From: an uncultured Lachnospiraceae bacterium | GTDB taxonomy: Bacteria; Bacillota; Clostridia; Lachnospirales; Lachnospiraceae | Assembly: GCA_910585825.1 (NCBI GenBank) | Contig: CAJUEY010000013.1 | Location: forward strand, 1 to 64,000 | Reading direction: 5' to 3' | Length of the DNA stretch: 64,000 bases | Shown here: piece by piece, positions 41,371 through 50,451 of the stretch | Layout of the letters: the number at the start of each line of letters is the position of its first letter | How positions within the stretch are numbered: position 1 is the stretch's first letter | Notes under the pieces: generated by a model | Databases searched by the model: none | What the model was told of the DNA's origin: nothing | The model's input: only the letters and a program-made list of their open reading frames with translations | Position numbers and translations under genes: made by a program

Positions 41371-41877
41371 ATGGCAAAAGTAGGAATTGTAATGGGAAGT
41401 GATTCGGATATGCCTGTTATGGCAAAAGCGGCGGATATTTTGGAAGAGCTGGGCATTTCATATGAAATGCGTATTATTTCCGCGCACAGGGAGCCGGACG
41501 TCTTTTTTGAATATGCGAAAACAGCAGAAGAAAAAGGATTTCAGGTAATCATAGCGGGAGCGGGCATGGCGGCTCATCTTCCGGGTATGTGCGCGGCAAT
41601 TTTTCCGATGCCGGTCATTGGAATTCCAATGCACACCACATCTTTGGGCGGACGGGATTCTCTGTATTCCATTGTGCAGATGCCAAGCGGCATTCCGGTT
41701 GCCACAGTCGCCATTAACGGCGGTGCAAACGCAGCGCTTCTGGCGGCGAAAATTTTGGCGGTGGGCGATAAGGCATTGCTGCAGAAATTAAAAGAGTATG
41801 CAAACGATTTAAAAGAGCAGGTACAGGCAAAAGATGCAAAACTGCAGGAAACCGGATATAAAAATTATAAGAAATAA
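41371..41877 (+). CDS. purE: N5-carboxyaminoimidazole ribonucleotide mutase
   Basis: This 168-residue class I PurE moves the carboxylate to form CAIR in purine synthesis. Motifs are [22 protein letters not shown] and [12 protein letters not shown]. No purK is adjacent, so it is either encoded elsewhere or not needed at high CO2. ATG at 41371 has ATGGAGGAAATC upstream. Confidence 0.94.
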   Translation: MAKVGIVMGSDSDMPVMAKAADILEELGISYEMRIISAHREPDVFFEYAKTAEEKGFQVIIAGAGMAAHLPGMCAAIFPMPVIGIPMHTTSLGGRDSLYSIVQMPSGIPVATVAINGGANAALLAAKILAVGDKALLQKLKEYANDLKEQVQAKDAKLQETGYKNYKK

Positions 41878-41888
41878 AGGAGAACAAA

Positions 41889-42968
41889 ATGGATTACAAA
41901 AATGCGGGCGTAGATATTGAGGCCGGTTACAAATCGGTGGAATTGATGAAAAAACATGTACAGGAAACCATGCGGAAAGAAGTTCTTACCGGACTCGGCG
42001 GATTTTCCGGCGCGTTTTCCATGGAAAGTTTTAAAAATATGGAGAAACCGACTTTAGTATCCGGTACAGACGGCGTAGGGACAAAATTAAAACTGGCATT
42101 TCTTCTGGACAAGCACGATACGATCGGGATCGACTGTGTGGCAATGTGCGTCAATGACATTGCATGCGCAGGGGGCGAGCCTTTATTTTTCCTGGACTAT
42201 ATTGCCTGCGGCAAAAATTATCCGGAAAAGATTGCATCCATTGTAAGCGGCGTTGCAGAAGGCTGTAAGCAGTCGGGAGCCGCCTTGATCGGCGGAGAAA
42301 CGGCGGAGCATCCGGGGCTGATGCCGGAGGAAGAATACGATCTGGCCGGATTTGCAGTAGGCATCGTAGATGAAAAAGACATCATTACCGGAAAAGAGTT
42401 AAAAGAAGGGGATGTATTGATCGGCATGGCAAGCTCCGGCGTACATTCCAACGGATTTTCTCTGGTCCGCAAAGTGTTTTCCATGGAGAAAGAAACCTTA
42501 AATACATATCACGAAGAACTGGGGACAACCTTAGGCGAGGCGCTGCTTAAGCCTACCAGAATTTATGTCAAAGCCTTAAAAGCCCTAAAAGACGCAGGAA
42601 TCCGGGTAAAGGCATGCAGCCACATTACAGGCGGCGGCTTTTATGAGAATATACCGAGAATGCTGCCGGAAGGCAAACATGCAGTAATCGAAAAGGCAAG
42701 CTATCCGGTTCCGCCGATTTTTTCCATGCTGCAAAGAGAAGGCAATATTGAAGAAACAATGATGTACAACACCTATAATATGGGAATTGGCATGATTACA
42801 GCCGTTTCCAAAGAAGATGCGGATGCTGCAGTGGAGGCGATCAAAGCGGCAGGCGAAATTCCCTATATCGTCGGAACCGTCAAAAACGGCGAAAAAGGAG
42901 TTACCTTATGTGACCGCTCCGGGGGAGCGCGTCATGATGGGATACCCGGAGGGTGTACATTATGTTAA
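41889..42968 (+). CDS. purM: Phosphoribosylaminoimidazole synthetase
   Basis: This 359-residue enzyme closes the imidazole ring to AIR with ATP. Motifs include [42 protein letters not shown] (given here only as [15 protein letters not shown]), GGETAEHPG and [11 protein letters not shown]. The final 15 residues form a small extension containing [15 protein letters not shown]. The end overlaps purN by seven bases. Confidence 0.95.
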   Translation: MDYKNAGVDIEAGYKSVELMKKHVQETMRKEVLTGLGGFSGAFSMESFKNMEKPTLVSGTDGVGTKLKLAFLLDKHDTIGIDCVAMCVNDIACAGGEPLFFLDYIACGKNYPEKIASIVSGVAEGCKQSGAALIGGETAEHPGLMPEEEYDLAGFAVGIVDEKDIITGKELKEGDVLIGMASSGVHSNGFSLVRKVFSMEKETLNTYHEELGTTLGEALLKPTRIYVKALKALKDAGIRVKACSHITGGGFYENIPRMLPEGKHAVIEKASYPVPPIFSMLQREGNIEETMMYNTYNMGIGMITAVSKEDADAAVEAIKAAGEIPYIVGTVKNGEKGVTLCDRSGGARHDGIPGGCTLC

Positions 42969-43588
42969 AGATTGCGGTTTTAGTGTCCGGCGGCGGAACG
43001 AATTTGCAGGCGATTATAGACGGAGTGGACGACGGAACCATTACCAATACCAAAATTGAAACAGTCATCAGCAATAACAAAAATGCCTATGCCTTAGAGC
43101 GCGCACAGAAAAACGGGATCGCAAACCTTTGCATCTCTCCGAAGGATTTTGAAACCAGGGCGGCTTTCAATACAGAGTTTCTCCGGAGGTTAAATTCTTA
43201 TCAGGTGGATCTGGTTGTTCTGGCGGGATTTTTGGTAGTGATTCCGCCGGAAATGATTGCAGAGTATAAAAACCGTATTATTAACGTTCATCCGTCCTTA
43301 ATACCTTCCTTTTGCGGAACGGGATATTACGGCTTAAAAGTGCATGAGGGCGTTTTAAACCGGGGCGTGAAAATCACGGGAGCGACCGTGCATTTTGTGG
43401 ATGAGGGAACGGATACGGGACCGATTCTTTTGCAGAAGGCAGTGGAAGTAGAAGAAGGAGATACGCCAGAGGTTCTGCAGCGCAGGGTAATGGAGCAGGC
43501 GGAATGGAAAATACTGCCAAAAGCCATTGACCTGATTGCAAACGGACGCGTCAGGGTGGAAAACCGGAAAACATACATAATGCAGTGA
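42962..43588 (+). CDS. purN: Phosphoribosylglycinamide formyltransferase
   Basis: This 208-residue enzyme adds a formyl group from 10-formyltetrahydrofolate to GAR. Motifs are [13 protein letters not shown], the catalytic His in [10 protein letters not shown], and the conserved Asp in [13 protein letters not shown] at 42962 lies inside the end of purM, with CGGAGGGTG upstream. Confidence 0.95.
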   Translation: MLKIAVLVSGGGTNLQAIIDGVDDGTITNTKIETVISNNKNAYALERAQKNGIANLCISPKDFETRAAFNTEFLRRLNSYQVDLVVLAGFLVVIPPEMIAEYKNRIINVHPSLIPSFCGTGYYGLKVHEGVLNRGVKITGATVHFVDEGTDTGPILLQKAVEVEEGDTPEVLQRRVMEQAEWKILPKAIDLIANGRVRVENRKTYIMQ

Positions 43589-43629
43589 TTCAGTTAAGAA
43601 AACAGGGATTGTTTGATGGAGGAATATAT

Positions 43630-44904
43630 ATGAAAATATTGATTGTCGGCAGCGGCGGAAGAGAGCACGCCATTGCAGCAAGCGCAGCAAAAAGCAGCCG
43701 CGTGGATAAAATTTATTGTGCGCCGGGCAATGCGGGAATCGGCAAAATTGCAGAATGCGTGCCGATCGGCGCGATGGAATTTGGCAAATTGGCGTCTTTT
43801 GCAAAAGAAAACGAGATTGATTTTACAATCATAGGCATGGACGATCCTCTGGCGGGGGGGATTGTAGACGAATTTGAAAAAGCGGGATTGAAGGTATTTG
43901 GCCCCAGGAAAAACGCCGCTATTCTGGAAGGCTCCAAAGCCTTCTCCAAAGATCTGATGAAAAAATACAACATCCCGACGGCGGCTTATGAAACCTTTGA
44001 TGACGCAAAGGCAGCCCTTGCCTATCTGGAAACGGCGAAAATGCCGATCGTATTAAAAGCAGACGGCCTTGCTCTTGGAAAAGGCGTGTTAATCTGCAGC
44101 ACGTTAGAAGAGGCCAAAGCCGGCGTAAAAGAAATTATGGAAGATAAGAAATTCGGTTCCGCCGGGAATCATATGGTGGTGGAAGAGTTTATGACGGGAC
44201 GGGAAGTGTCGGTTCTTACTTTTGTAGACGGCAAGACGATTCAGATCATGTCTTCCGCGCAGGATCATAAACGCGCCAAAGACGGCGATGAGGGATTGAA
44301 TACCGGCGGTATGGGAACGTTTTCTCCCAGTCCCTTCTACACGAAAGAAGTGGACGCATTCTGCAGAGAGCATATTTATCAGAAAACCGTAGATGCAATG
44401 GCGGCGGAAGGAAGAGAATATAAGGGAGTCATTTTCTTTGGTTTGATGCTGACGGAAGACGGACCGAAGGTTCTGGAATATAATGCAAGATTCGGCGATC
44501 CGGAGGCACAGGTGGTTCTGCCCAGAATGAAAAATGACATCATAGACGTTATGGAAGCCTGTGTAGACGGTACATTAGACAAGCTGAAACTGGAATTTGA
44601 AGACAATGCAGCCGTATGTGTGGTATTGGCCTCTGACGGTTATCCGTTGTCTTACGAAAAGGGGTTTGAAATCGGCGGAGAAGAGAATTTTGAAGGAAAA
44701 GACGGATATTACTGTTTCCATGCGGGCACGAAGTTAAATGAAAATGGCAAAGTCGTAACAAATGGAGGACGCGTCCTTGGCATTACGGCAAAGGGAAGAG
44801 ATTTGAAAGAGGCGAGAGCGAATGCTTATGCTGCCACGGAATGGATTTCCTTTGACAATAAATATATGCGTCACGATATTGGAAAGGCAATTGACGAAGC
44901 ATAA
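43630..44904 (+). CDS. purD: Phosphoribosylamine-glycine ligase
   Basis: This 424-residue ATP-grasp enzyme makes GAR. Motifs are ILIVGSGGREHAIA at the start, IVLKADGLALGKGVLI, VVEEFMTGREVSVLTF, GGMGTFSPSP, and EYNARFGDPEAQVVL. ATG at 43630 follows GGAGGAATATAT. The stop shares one base with the next start (TAATG). Confidence 0.95.
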   Translation: MKILIVGSGGREHAIAASAAKSSRVDKIYCAPGNAGIGKIAECVPIGAMEFGKLASFAKENEIDFTIIGMDDPLAGGIVDEFEKAGLKVFGPRKNAAILEGSKAFSKDLMKKYNIPTAAYETFDDAKAALAYLETAKMPIVLKADGLALGKGVLICSTLEEAKAGVKEIMEDKKFGSAGNHMVVEEFMTGREVSVLTFVDGKTIQIMSSAQDHKRAKDGDEGLNTGGMGTFSPSPFYTKEVDAFCREHIYQKTVDAMAAEGREYKGVIFFGLMLTEDGPKVLEYNARFGDPEAQVVLPRMKNDIIDVMEACVDGTLDKLKLEFEDNAAVCVVLASDGYPLSYEKGFEIGGEENFEGKDGYYCFHAGTKLNENGKVVTNGGRVLGITAKGRDLKEARANAYAATEWISFDNKYMRHDIGKAIDEA

Positions 44905-45800
44905 TGAATATTTCCGTACTCTGCATTTTACTGGCAGGAATTTTGTGGGGAACTATGGGGATTTTCGTGCGGCATCTTTCCCTGTACGGATTCAGTTCTC
45001 TGCAGATTGCCTGTCTTAGAATTATGGCGGCCGGGATTTTGTTTTTTCTGTATCTGCTTGTCGCGGATAAAAGCAGGCTGAAAATACAGAGAAAAGATCT
45101 GCCCTTGTTCCTTGGAATGGGCTGGGGCAGTATTTTATTTTTTACCATTTGCTATTTTACGACGATTCAAACGACTTCTCTTGCAATTGCAGCGATTCTG
45201 CTCTATACCTCTCCCATTTTTGTCGTGCTTTTATCGGCTGTTTTTTTAAAGGAAAAAATCACAGGAAAAAAGATTCTGGCGCTCTGCATTGCATTTCTGG
45301 GCTGTGTGTTTGTGGCGGGAATCGGAGAAACATCCGATATTGCCGGAATCGGATTTTTCATAGGTCTGTGTTCCGGCCTGGGATATGGGCTTTACAGTAT
45401 TTTTGGGAGTGTTTTATTGAAAAAATATCATCCGTATACCGTATCTGCCTATGCATTTATTTTTGCGGGGATCGGCGCCCTGTTTCTTTGTAATATAAAA
45501 GATGCGGCGGAAAAAACAATCAACAGTGAAAAACCGCTCTTTGTGCTGGGATTCATCCTGCTGACAGCGGCTGTTACGGCAGTGGCGCCTTTTCTGTTGT
45601 ACACGGTGGGATTGTTAAAAGTAGAAGCGTCAAAAGCGGCGATTATGGCGATGATTGAACCATTGGTGGCGGCAGTGACCGGGATTGTTGTATTTCATGA
45701 AAAATTGACAAAGCAGTCGATGATCGGCATTGTCTGCATTTTTGGAGCGATTCTGATTTTGAATATGAGAAACGGGCATACTGAAAGGGAGGACATTTAG
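44904..45800 (+). CDS. EamA/DMT-family transporter
   Basis: This 298-residue protein has ten membrane helices in two EamA repeats (LAGILWGTMGIFVRHLS and GLCSGLGYGLYSIFGSV mark the two halves). It is translated from the end of purD and so is probably part of the purine transcript. Export of a metabolite is likely; the purine neighbourhood alone does not prove a purine substrate. Confidence 0.85.
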   Translation: MNISVLCILLAGILWGTMGIFVRHLSLYGFSSLQIACLRIMAAGILFFLYLLVADKSRLKIQRKDLPLFLGMGWGSILFFTICYFTTIQTTSLAIAAILLYTSPIFVVLLSAVFLKEKITGKKILALCIAFLGCVFVAGIGETSDIAGIGFFIGLCSGLGYGLYSIFGSVLLKKYHPYTVSAYAFIFAGIGALFLCNIKDAAEKTINSEKPLFVLGFILLTAAVTAVAPFLLYTVGLLKVEASKAAIMAMIEPLVAAVTGIVVFHEKLTKQSMIGIVCIFGAILILNMRNGHTEREDI

Positions 45801-45840
45801 AAATGTTTCTATGCCCTGCGGCAGGAAAAAGGAGACAATG

Positions 45841-46470
45841 ATGAAAAAAGGAATTATTTTTGATATGGACGGAACGCTGTGGGATTCTTCTGAAAATGTG
45901 GCAAAATCCTGGGACGACGTGGTCCAGAAAGAGAAATGCGGGCTGCGGAGAATTACAGCGGAAGATATTCAAAATGTAATGGGGCATACGATGACAGAAA
46001 TTGCAGAAATGATATTTCCCATGCTGGAGAAACAGGAAGCGATTGCACTGACAGACCGCTGCTGTAAGGCGGAAAATGCATATCTTCGTATGCATGGAGG
46101 CGTTTTATATCCGCATCTGGAGGATACCCTGAAACGCCTTGCAGAGCAGTATCCTCTATATATTGTAAGCAATTGTCAAAAAGGATATATCGAGGCGTTT
46201 TTGGATTATTATCAGTTTTGGAAATATATCGAAGATATAGAATGCTTTGGAAATAATAGCAGGGAAAAGGCATATAACATTGGACTGGTTGTGAAACGTA
46301 ATCACCTGGATTGGGCAGTTTATGTGGGAGATATCCAGGGAGATTATGATGCAAGCAAAAAAGCGGGTGTGAATTTTATTCATGCGGCATATGGTTTTGG
46401 AAGTGTGACAGAAGATGTGCCGGCGATACGGGCATTTGAGAAGCTGCCGGGAATGTTGGAGCGTGTTTGA
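45841..46470 (+). CDS. HAD-family phosphatase (phosphoglycolate phosphatase-like)
   Basis: This 209-residue hydrolase has motif I FDMDGTLWDSS (nucleophile Asp and acid/base Asp), motif II YIVSNCQKGYIE, Lys in NSREKA, and motif III VGDIQGDYDASKKAG. The cap is the helical type between motifs I and II. ATG at 45841 is favoured over 45838 by ribosome-site spacing. Its stop TGA falls inside GAGCGTGTTTGA, which matches the end of repeat family B. It may remove phosphate from a nucleotide, but this is inference. Confidence 0.85.
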   Translation: MKKGIIFDMDGTLWDSSENVAKSWDDVVQKEKCGLRRITAEDIQNVMGHTMTEIAEMIFPMLEKQEAIALTDRCCKAENAYLRMHGGVLYPHLEDTLKRLAEQYPLYIVSNCQKGYIEAFLDYYQFWKYIEDIECFGNNSREKAYNIGLVVKRNHLDWAVYVGDIQGDYDASKKAGVNFIHAAYGFGSVTEDVPAIRAFEKLPGMLERV

Positions 46471-46472
46471 AA
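46459..46472. repeat. Short end match to repeat family B
   Basis: GAGCGTGTTTGAAA matches the left terminal repeat of the element at 28938. It overlaps the last codons and stop of the HAD gene. It is short enough that chance or a codon-level coincidence remains possible. Confidence 0.4.
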
Positions 46473-46485
46473 TGCATTTTATAAG

Positions 46486-46546
46486 AAATCCCCATAGGAA
46501 TATCTTCTGTTTTAAAAACAGGAAGGAATTCCGGCGGGGATTTTTC
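46486..46546. terminator. Terminator between the HAD and rubrerythrin-fusion genes
   Basis: AAATCCCC and GGGGATTT bracket an inner hairpin TTCTGTTTTAAAAACAGGAA, followed by T. It lies between convergent genes and can serve both. Confidence 0.75.
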
Positions 46547-46563
46547 TGATTTTTTCTGAAAAT

Positions 46564-47811
46564 TTATTCTGCCTGATAGACCTCATATTGACGTTGCGGC
46601 CCGCCGCACACCGGGCAGCGTTCGGGAACGGCATCGCCTGTCATGACATATCCGCAAATCGGACATACATAAACGGCCTGTCCGGAAAAATGTTCTATAT
46701 CGGCAGCGTTTTCCAACAGATTTGCATGCACTTTTTCTGCGGCGGCAGCTCCGGCATAAGCCTGTTTCGCAAGCGGGCTTTTCTGCATGTCTGCATATTT
46801 TGTCAGCATTTTGTAAAAATGTTCATATTCAAATTTTTCTCCCGGTATAAAAGTCTTTGCAGATTCCATAAAAGGAGTCGGCCGGTCAAGAACGGCATAA
46901 AAATTCCGTGCATGGTAATACTCAGAAGCCGCCAGCGCCTCAAACAGGCTGGCGATGTCTCCCAGACCTCTTCTTTTTGCCCGATCCGCAAACGTCAGAT
47001 ACTTGAAATGCGCCATCAGTTCTCCCTGCACGGTCTCCTGCAGTTTTTCTTTTAACACCGCATTTTCACTTTCCCGTTGGTAACAATCTTCGGAAAGATT
47101 GGAAATCCGATAACACAAATTGTCTTTTTCCATGAAAAAGTGAACAATGTGATGTTCTACATCCCATGCCCGAATATCCTCTGACACATCTTCAATCATG
47201 GCTCCTCCGCCGCCGGTACAGATAAGCGGAATTCCGTCTGCCTGATCTTCAAATCGGGAATGTACATGGCCGCAGAGCAGATATTTTACTTTTTCCTTCC
47301 AGGGTGCATAGGCGGCTTTTAGGCGGGAAAATTCTTCTTCGGAGACGCAGTTTGAAATAAAGTGATTGGGAACCGGGATGTGAAATGCCACAATCACTTG
47401 CTGTGTTTCCTGCATGGCGAGAATTTGTGACAAGAGAGAAAGTCCCTCCTCTTCAAAGGTGCGGCGGGCATTGTCCAGCACGACTACCGCAAACTTCTCT
47501 GTCAGCAATGCATAGTTTTTTAAGCCGAAATATTCCGTATAAGCTCCGGTATCATGGTTTCCCCGGAGACAGTACACACTGTTGCCGGCCAGAATATCCG
47601 TCATGGACCGCATGACTTCATAGCAGGGTTTTGTTCCTTCCGGAACCAGATCGCCGACAATTAATGTAATGTCGTCTTTGCTGCTCTCTTCCAGAGCGCC
47701 GGCATAGACTTTCATATTGTAAGCGCCCAGACCTTCACATCCGGGATCGCCGATGACTCCAATGGAATGAACCTGTGGAAGTCTTGTGATTTTCTCTGTT
47801 ACTTTTACCAT
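46564..47811 (-). CDS. Metallophosphoesterase-rubrerythrin fusion protein
   Basis: This 415-residue protein joins two normally separate enzymes. Residues 1 to about 225 form a calcineurin-like phosphoesterase with GDLVPEG, GNHD, AFHIPVP and CGHVHSRF; the first motif, normally D-x-H, reads GDPGC, so one metal-binding His is missing. Residues about 255-375 form a ferritin-like di-iron domain with QGELMAHFKYLTFA, EALAASEYYHARNF and AAAAEKVHANLL. A rubredoxin domain closes the protein with CPICGY and CPVCGG. Rubrerythrins reduce peroxide in anaerobes. ATG at 47811 follows AGGAGGAACT. It lies 72 bases downstream of the LacI regulator gene on the same strand. Confidence 0.85.
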   Translation of the reverse strand: MVKVTEKITRLPQVHSIGVIGDPGCEGLGAYNMKVYAGALEESSKDDITLIVGDLVPEGTKPCYEVMRSMTDILAGNSVYCLRGNHDTGAYTEYFGLKNYALLTEKFAVVVLDNARRTFEEEGLSLLSQILAMQETQQVIVAFHIPVPNHFISNCVSEEEFSRLKAAYAPWKEKVKYLLCGHVHSRFEDQADGIPLICTGGGGAMIEDVSEDIRAWDVEHHIVHFFMEKDNLCYRISNLSEDCYQRESENAVLKEKLQETVQGELMAHFKYLTFADRAKRRGLGDIASLFEALAASEYYHARNFYAVLDRPTPFMESAKTFIPGEKFEYEHFYKMLTKYADMQKSPLAKQAYAGAAAAEKVHANLLENAADIEHFSGQAVYVCPICGYVMTGDAVPERCPVCGGPQRQYEVYQAE

Positions 47812-47883
47812 AGTTCCTCCTGTTTGATTCGATTTATAAATGATTATATACCTCCGTGATTTCTGACACAAGAAATATTTTCT

Positions 47884-48921
47884 TCATTCGTTTTTGTAAA
47901 CGCTGCTGCGGTTTACAATACGGCAGGGAAATTCAATCCGCACGGTTTCCGTATGTTTTTTAGCAATTCTGTCTAGCAGCAGGGAAACCGCCATATGGGC
48001 CATCTCTTTTCTGGGAATATTGATGGTTGTTAAAAATGGCGAGGTATTTTCGCTTTCTTCAATGTTGTCAATGGAAATCACAGAAATATTTCTTTTGATC
48101 TTCCGTTTTTTTTCTTTTAAAATCCTAAGAACTTCAATTGCGGTGATATCATTCGCACAGAAAACAGCAGAAAAATCCTGTGCGCTTTCTAAAAGCTCAT
48201 AAAAAGCAGTTTTGGCAGAGCCCCTTGTCTGATCCGTCTGCTTAATCCATTCATAATTCATAGGAATCTGATTGTTAATCAGAGAATTGCAATAGCCGAT
48301 GTAACGGCTTTCATGGGAACAGTCCCCGATGTAGGCAATGTTCTTGTGATTCAGTGAAATCAGATGTTTCATAGCAAGTTCCGCCGCTTTTTTGCCGTCG
48401 CACACAACTTCATCCACATTAAAATTCATGCTGTTTCTCCAGATCCCTACAATATTATTGTTAAAAGACATAATCTGATCCAACAGCTTTTCCGAGCAGC
48501 GCCCCAAAATGATAACGCCCTGAGAGTCGGAAATATCCTTCAGGATGCCTATGTTTCGTCCGGCGTCTTTGGGGTAAGCCTGGGAACTCTTTTCTTCTGC
48601 ATAAATGACATGGTCGATCACAGTCTGGGTTTCAAAAAGAGAAAGCTCAAGATTGCGGAATAGTTCGTAAAAAAACGGATCATCCTTAATGTCTTTGATG
48701 CGTGCCAGTACAATGCTGACATGGCGGTCCGGCTTTGCGTCATTGGAACTGTTTTTGAGTTTTCTGGCATTTTCATTTGGCTGGTATCCGATTTCTCTGG
48801 CTGCGTCAAATATTTTATCCCGGACTTCTTTGGAGGCACAGGTGGAGGAGACGTTGTTCAGGACTCTGGATACGGTGGAGGGGGATACGCCGGTCATTTG
48901 GGCGATTTTTTTCAAAGACAT
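47884..48921 (-). CDS. LacI-family transcriptional regulator
   Basis: This 345-residue regulator has the LacI helix-turn-helix and hinge (MSLKKIAQMTGVSPSTVSRV and YQPNENARKL) and a periplasmic-binding-protein-like sensor domain (CANDITAIEVLRILKEK, ISVISIDNIEES). The effector is usually a sugar but cannot be deduced here. AAAGGAGCTCCC precedes the ATG. It is divergent from the sulfate transport operon, and two LacI-type palindromes lie between them. Confidence 0.9.
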   Translation of the reverse strand: MSLKKIAQMTGVSPSTVSRVLNNVSSTCASKEVRDKIFDAAREIGYQPNENARKLKNSSNDAKPDRHVSIVLARIKDIKDDPFFYELFRNLELSLFETQTVIDHVIYAEEKSSQAYPKDAGRNIGILKDISDSQGVIILGRCSEKLLDQIMSFNNNIVGIWRNSMNFNVDEVVCDGKKAAELAMKHLISLNHKNIAYIGDCSHESRYIGYCNSLINNQIPMNYEWIKQTDQTRGSAKTAFYELLESAQDFSAVFCANDITAIEVLRILKEKKRKIKRNISVISIDNIEESENTSPFLTTINIPRKEMAHMAVSLLLDRIAKKHTETVRIEFPCRIVNRSSVYKNE

Positions 48922-49071
48922 AGGGAGCTCCTTTCTTATGGGTGGTGGCGGAGATTTCTGGCTGTGGGGAATTGAAAAGAATCTCTAAATCTCCGGCACA
49001 ATGCCGCGGCAATCACTGTCCTCTGATGCGCGCACGCTCTGCCCGCACGGTGTCAGACGGCGCTGTTTTGT

Positions 49072-49087
49072 ATGCAAACGTTTGCAT
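49072..49087. promoter_or_regulatory. LacI/CcpA-type operator O1
   Basis: ATGCAAACGTTTGCAT is a perfect 16-bp palindrome with the central CG typical of LacI-family operators. It lies ten bases before the -35 box of the sulfate operon promoter. Either the neighbouring LacI regulator or CcpA could bind. Confidence 0.75.
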
Positions 49088-49096
49088 GATAAACGG

Positions 49097-49126
49097 TTGA
49101 CAAAATAACGCATCTTCGGATAATAT
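49097..49126 (+). promoter_or_regulatory. Promoter of the sulfate transport operon
   Basis: TTGACA (49097-49102) and TAATAT (49121-49126) have an 18-base spacer. A leader of about 280 bases, containing O2 and the family A repeat, would separate it from the first gene. Confidence 0.65.
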
Positions 49127-49184
49127 TCATTATAACAAAGCTATAATACAATGTTTAAAAAGAAATTTCAATAAAAACAAGTTA

Positions 49185-49198
49185 CGCAATCGTTTGCG
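49185..49198. promoter_or_regulatory. LacI-type operator O2
   Basis: CGCAATCGTTTGCG resembles O1 and is a palindrome with one mismatched pair. Its centre lies 112 bases from the centre of O1, so a tetrameric or looping regulator could bridge the promoter. Confidence 0.6.
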
Positions 49199-49210
49199 CA
49201 GAGAGAATCC

Positions 49211-49354
49211 GTTACTGTTCACTTCTGGACTGTGCACTGCGCTGCACGGTCACAGGCCAGTACAGTACTGGGGCCGGAATCCGGCCTCTTGCCGTAAGGC
49301 AACTTTAAATAGGCCGGATTCATTACTGTGAACACCATGGGTGTGAACAGTAAC
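49211..49354. repeat. Structured intergenic repeat, family A, copy 3
   Basis: This 144-base element is nearly identical to the copy at 30201, differing at a handful of positions. Ends GTTACTGTTC and GAACAGTAAC are exact complements. It lies in the leader of the sulfate operon, 56 bases before the first gene, so it would be part of the transcript. Confidence 0.87.
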
Positions 49355-49410
49355 GAGAATCCAAATGGAGGATACATGAAAACCATTTGAAAAAAGAAAG
49401 GACATCAATT

Positions 49411-50439
49411 ATGAGGGAAAAGAATTTTATCCGCAAAACAATAAGCATCACACTGGCAGCAGCATGCATGGTTTCCGCATTTGCAGGATGTGGAGACAAA
49501 AAAGAAGACGGAACAATCACATTTACTAACGTCTCTTACGATCCTACCCGTGAATTCTATGCAGCGTACAATGAGCTTTTTGCCGAGCATTACAAAGAAG
49601 AAACCGGAAATGACATAGAGCTTGTACAGTCTCACGGCGGTTCCGGTTCCCAGGCGCGTTCCGTCATTGAGGGAAACGATGCGGACGTGGTAACGCTGGC
49701 GCTTGCCCATGACATTACTGCCATTGAAGAAGCGGGATTAATCAATGAAGGCTGGATAGAAGAATTTGACAGAAACAGCTCGCCTTATACATCCACGATT
49801 GTTTTCCTGGTACATAGCGGAAACGAAAAAGACATCCAGGACTGGGATGATCTGATCAAAGACGATATTGAAATCATTACGCCCGATCCGAAATCCTCCG
49901 GCGGAGCCTGCTGGAATTTCCTTGCTGCATGGCAGTATGCAAAAGAAAACTTTAACGGCGATGAAACAGCGATGAAGGATTTTGCGGCAAAAATTTATGA
50001 TAACGTACTTGTTATGGATTCCGGGGCAAGAGGAGCTACGACAACATTTGTGGAAAACGGACAGGGCGATGTATTAATCGCATGGGAAAATGAAGCATTG
50101 CTGACATTGGAAGAGTATCCGGGTGAATATGAGCTGATTACACCCAGCGTCAGCATTTTGGCAGAGCCTTCCGTAGCGATTGTAGACGAAAATGCAGATA
50201 AAAACGGCACCCAGGATATAGCAAAAGATTATCTGGAGTATTTATATACAGAAGATGCACAGAGACTGGCGGGAGAGAATTTTTACCGTCCGTCGGATGA
50301 GGCAATTTTGAGTGAATTTGCAGATACCTTTGATTTGTCCGTAAATTTATGTACCATAGATGATTTTGGAGGCTGGGATCAGGCATATCAGGATTTCTTT
50401 GCGGACGATGCTATCTTTGATGAGATTTACAGCAGGTAG
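49411..50439 (+). CDS. sbp: Sulfate/thiosulfate-binding lipoprotein
   Basis: This 342-residue extracellular protein captures sulfate for the ABC transporter that follows. A signal peptide ends at the lipobox AFAGC. Family motifs are NVSYDPTREFYAAYN, VQSHGGSGSQARSVIEG, DVVTLALAHDI, and TPDPKSSGGACWNFLAAW. ATG at 49411 is preferred to the upstream TTG at 49387 because the signal peptide starts there. Sulfate versus thiosulfate cannot be separated. Confidence 0.93.
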   Translation: MREKNFIRKTISITLAAACMVSAFAGCGDKKEDGTITFTNVSYDPTREFYAAYNELFAEHYKEETGNDIELVQSHGGSGSQARSVIEGNDADVVTLALAHDITAIEEAGLINEGWIEEFDRNSSPYTSTIVFLVHSGNEKDIQDWDDLIKDDIEIITPDPKSSGGACWNFLAAWQYAKENFNGDETAMKDFAAKIYDNVLVMDSGARGATTTFVENGQGDVLIAWENEALLTLEEYPGEYELITPSVSILAEPSVAIVDENADKNGTQDIAKDYLEYLYTEDAQRLAGENFYRPSDEAILSEFADTFDLSVNLCTIDDFGGWDQAYQDFFADDAIFDEIYSR

Positions 50440-50451
50440 GAGGCAGTACCA

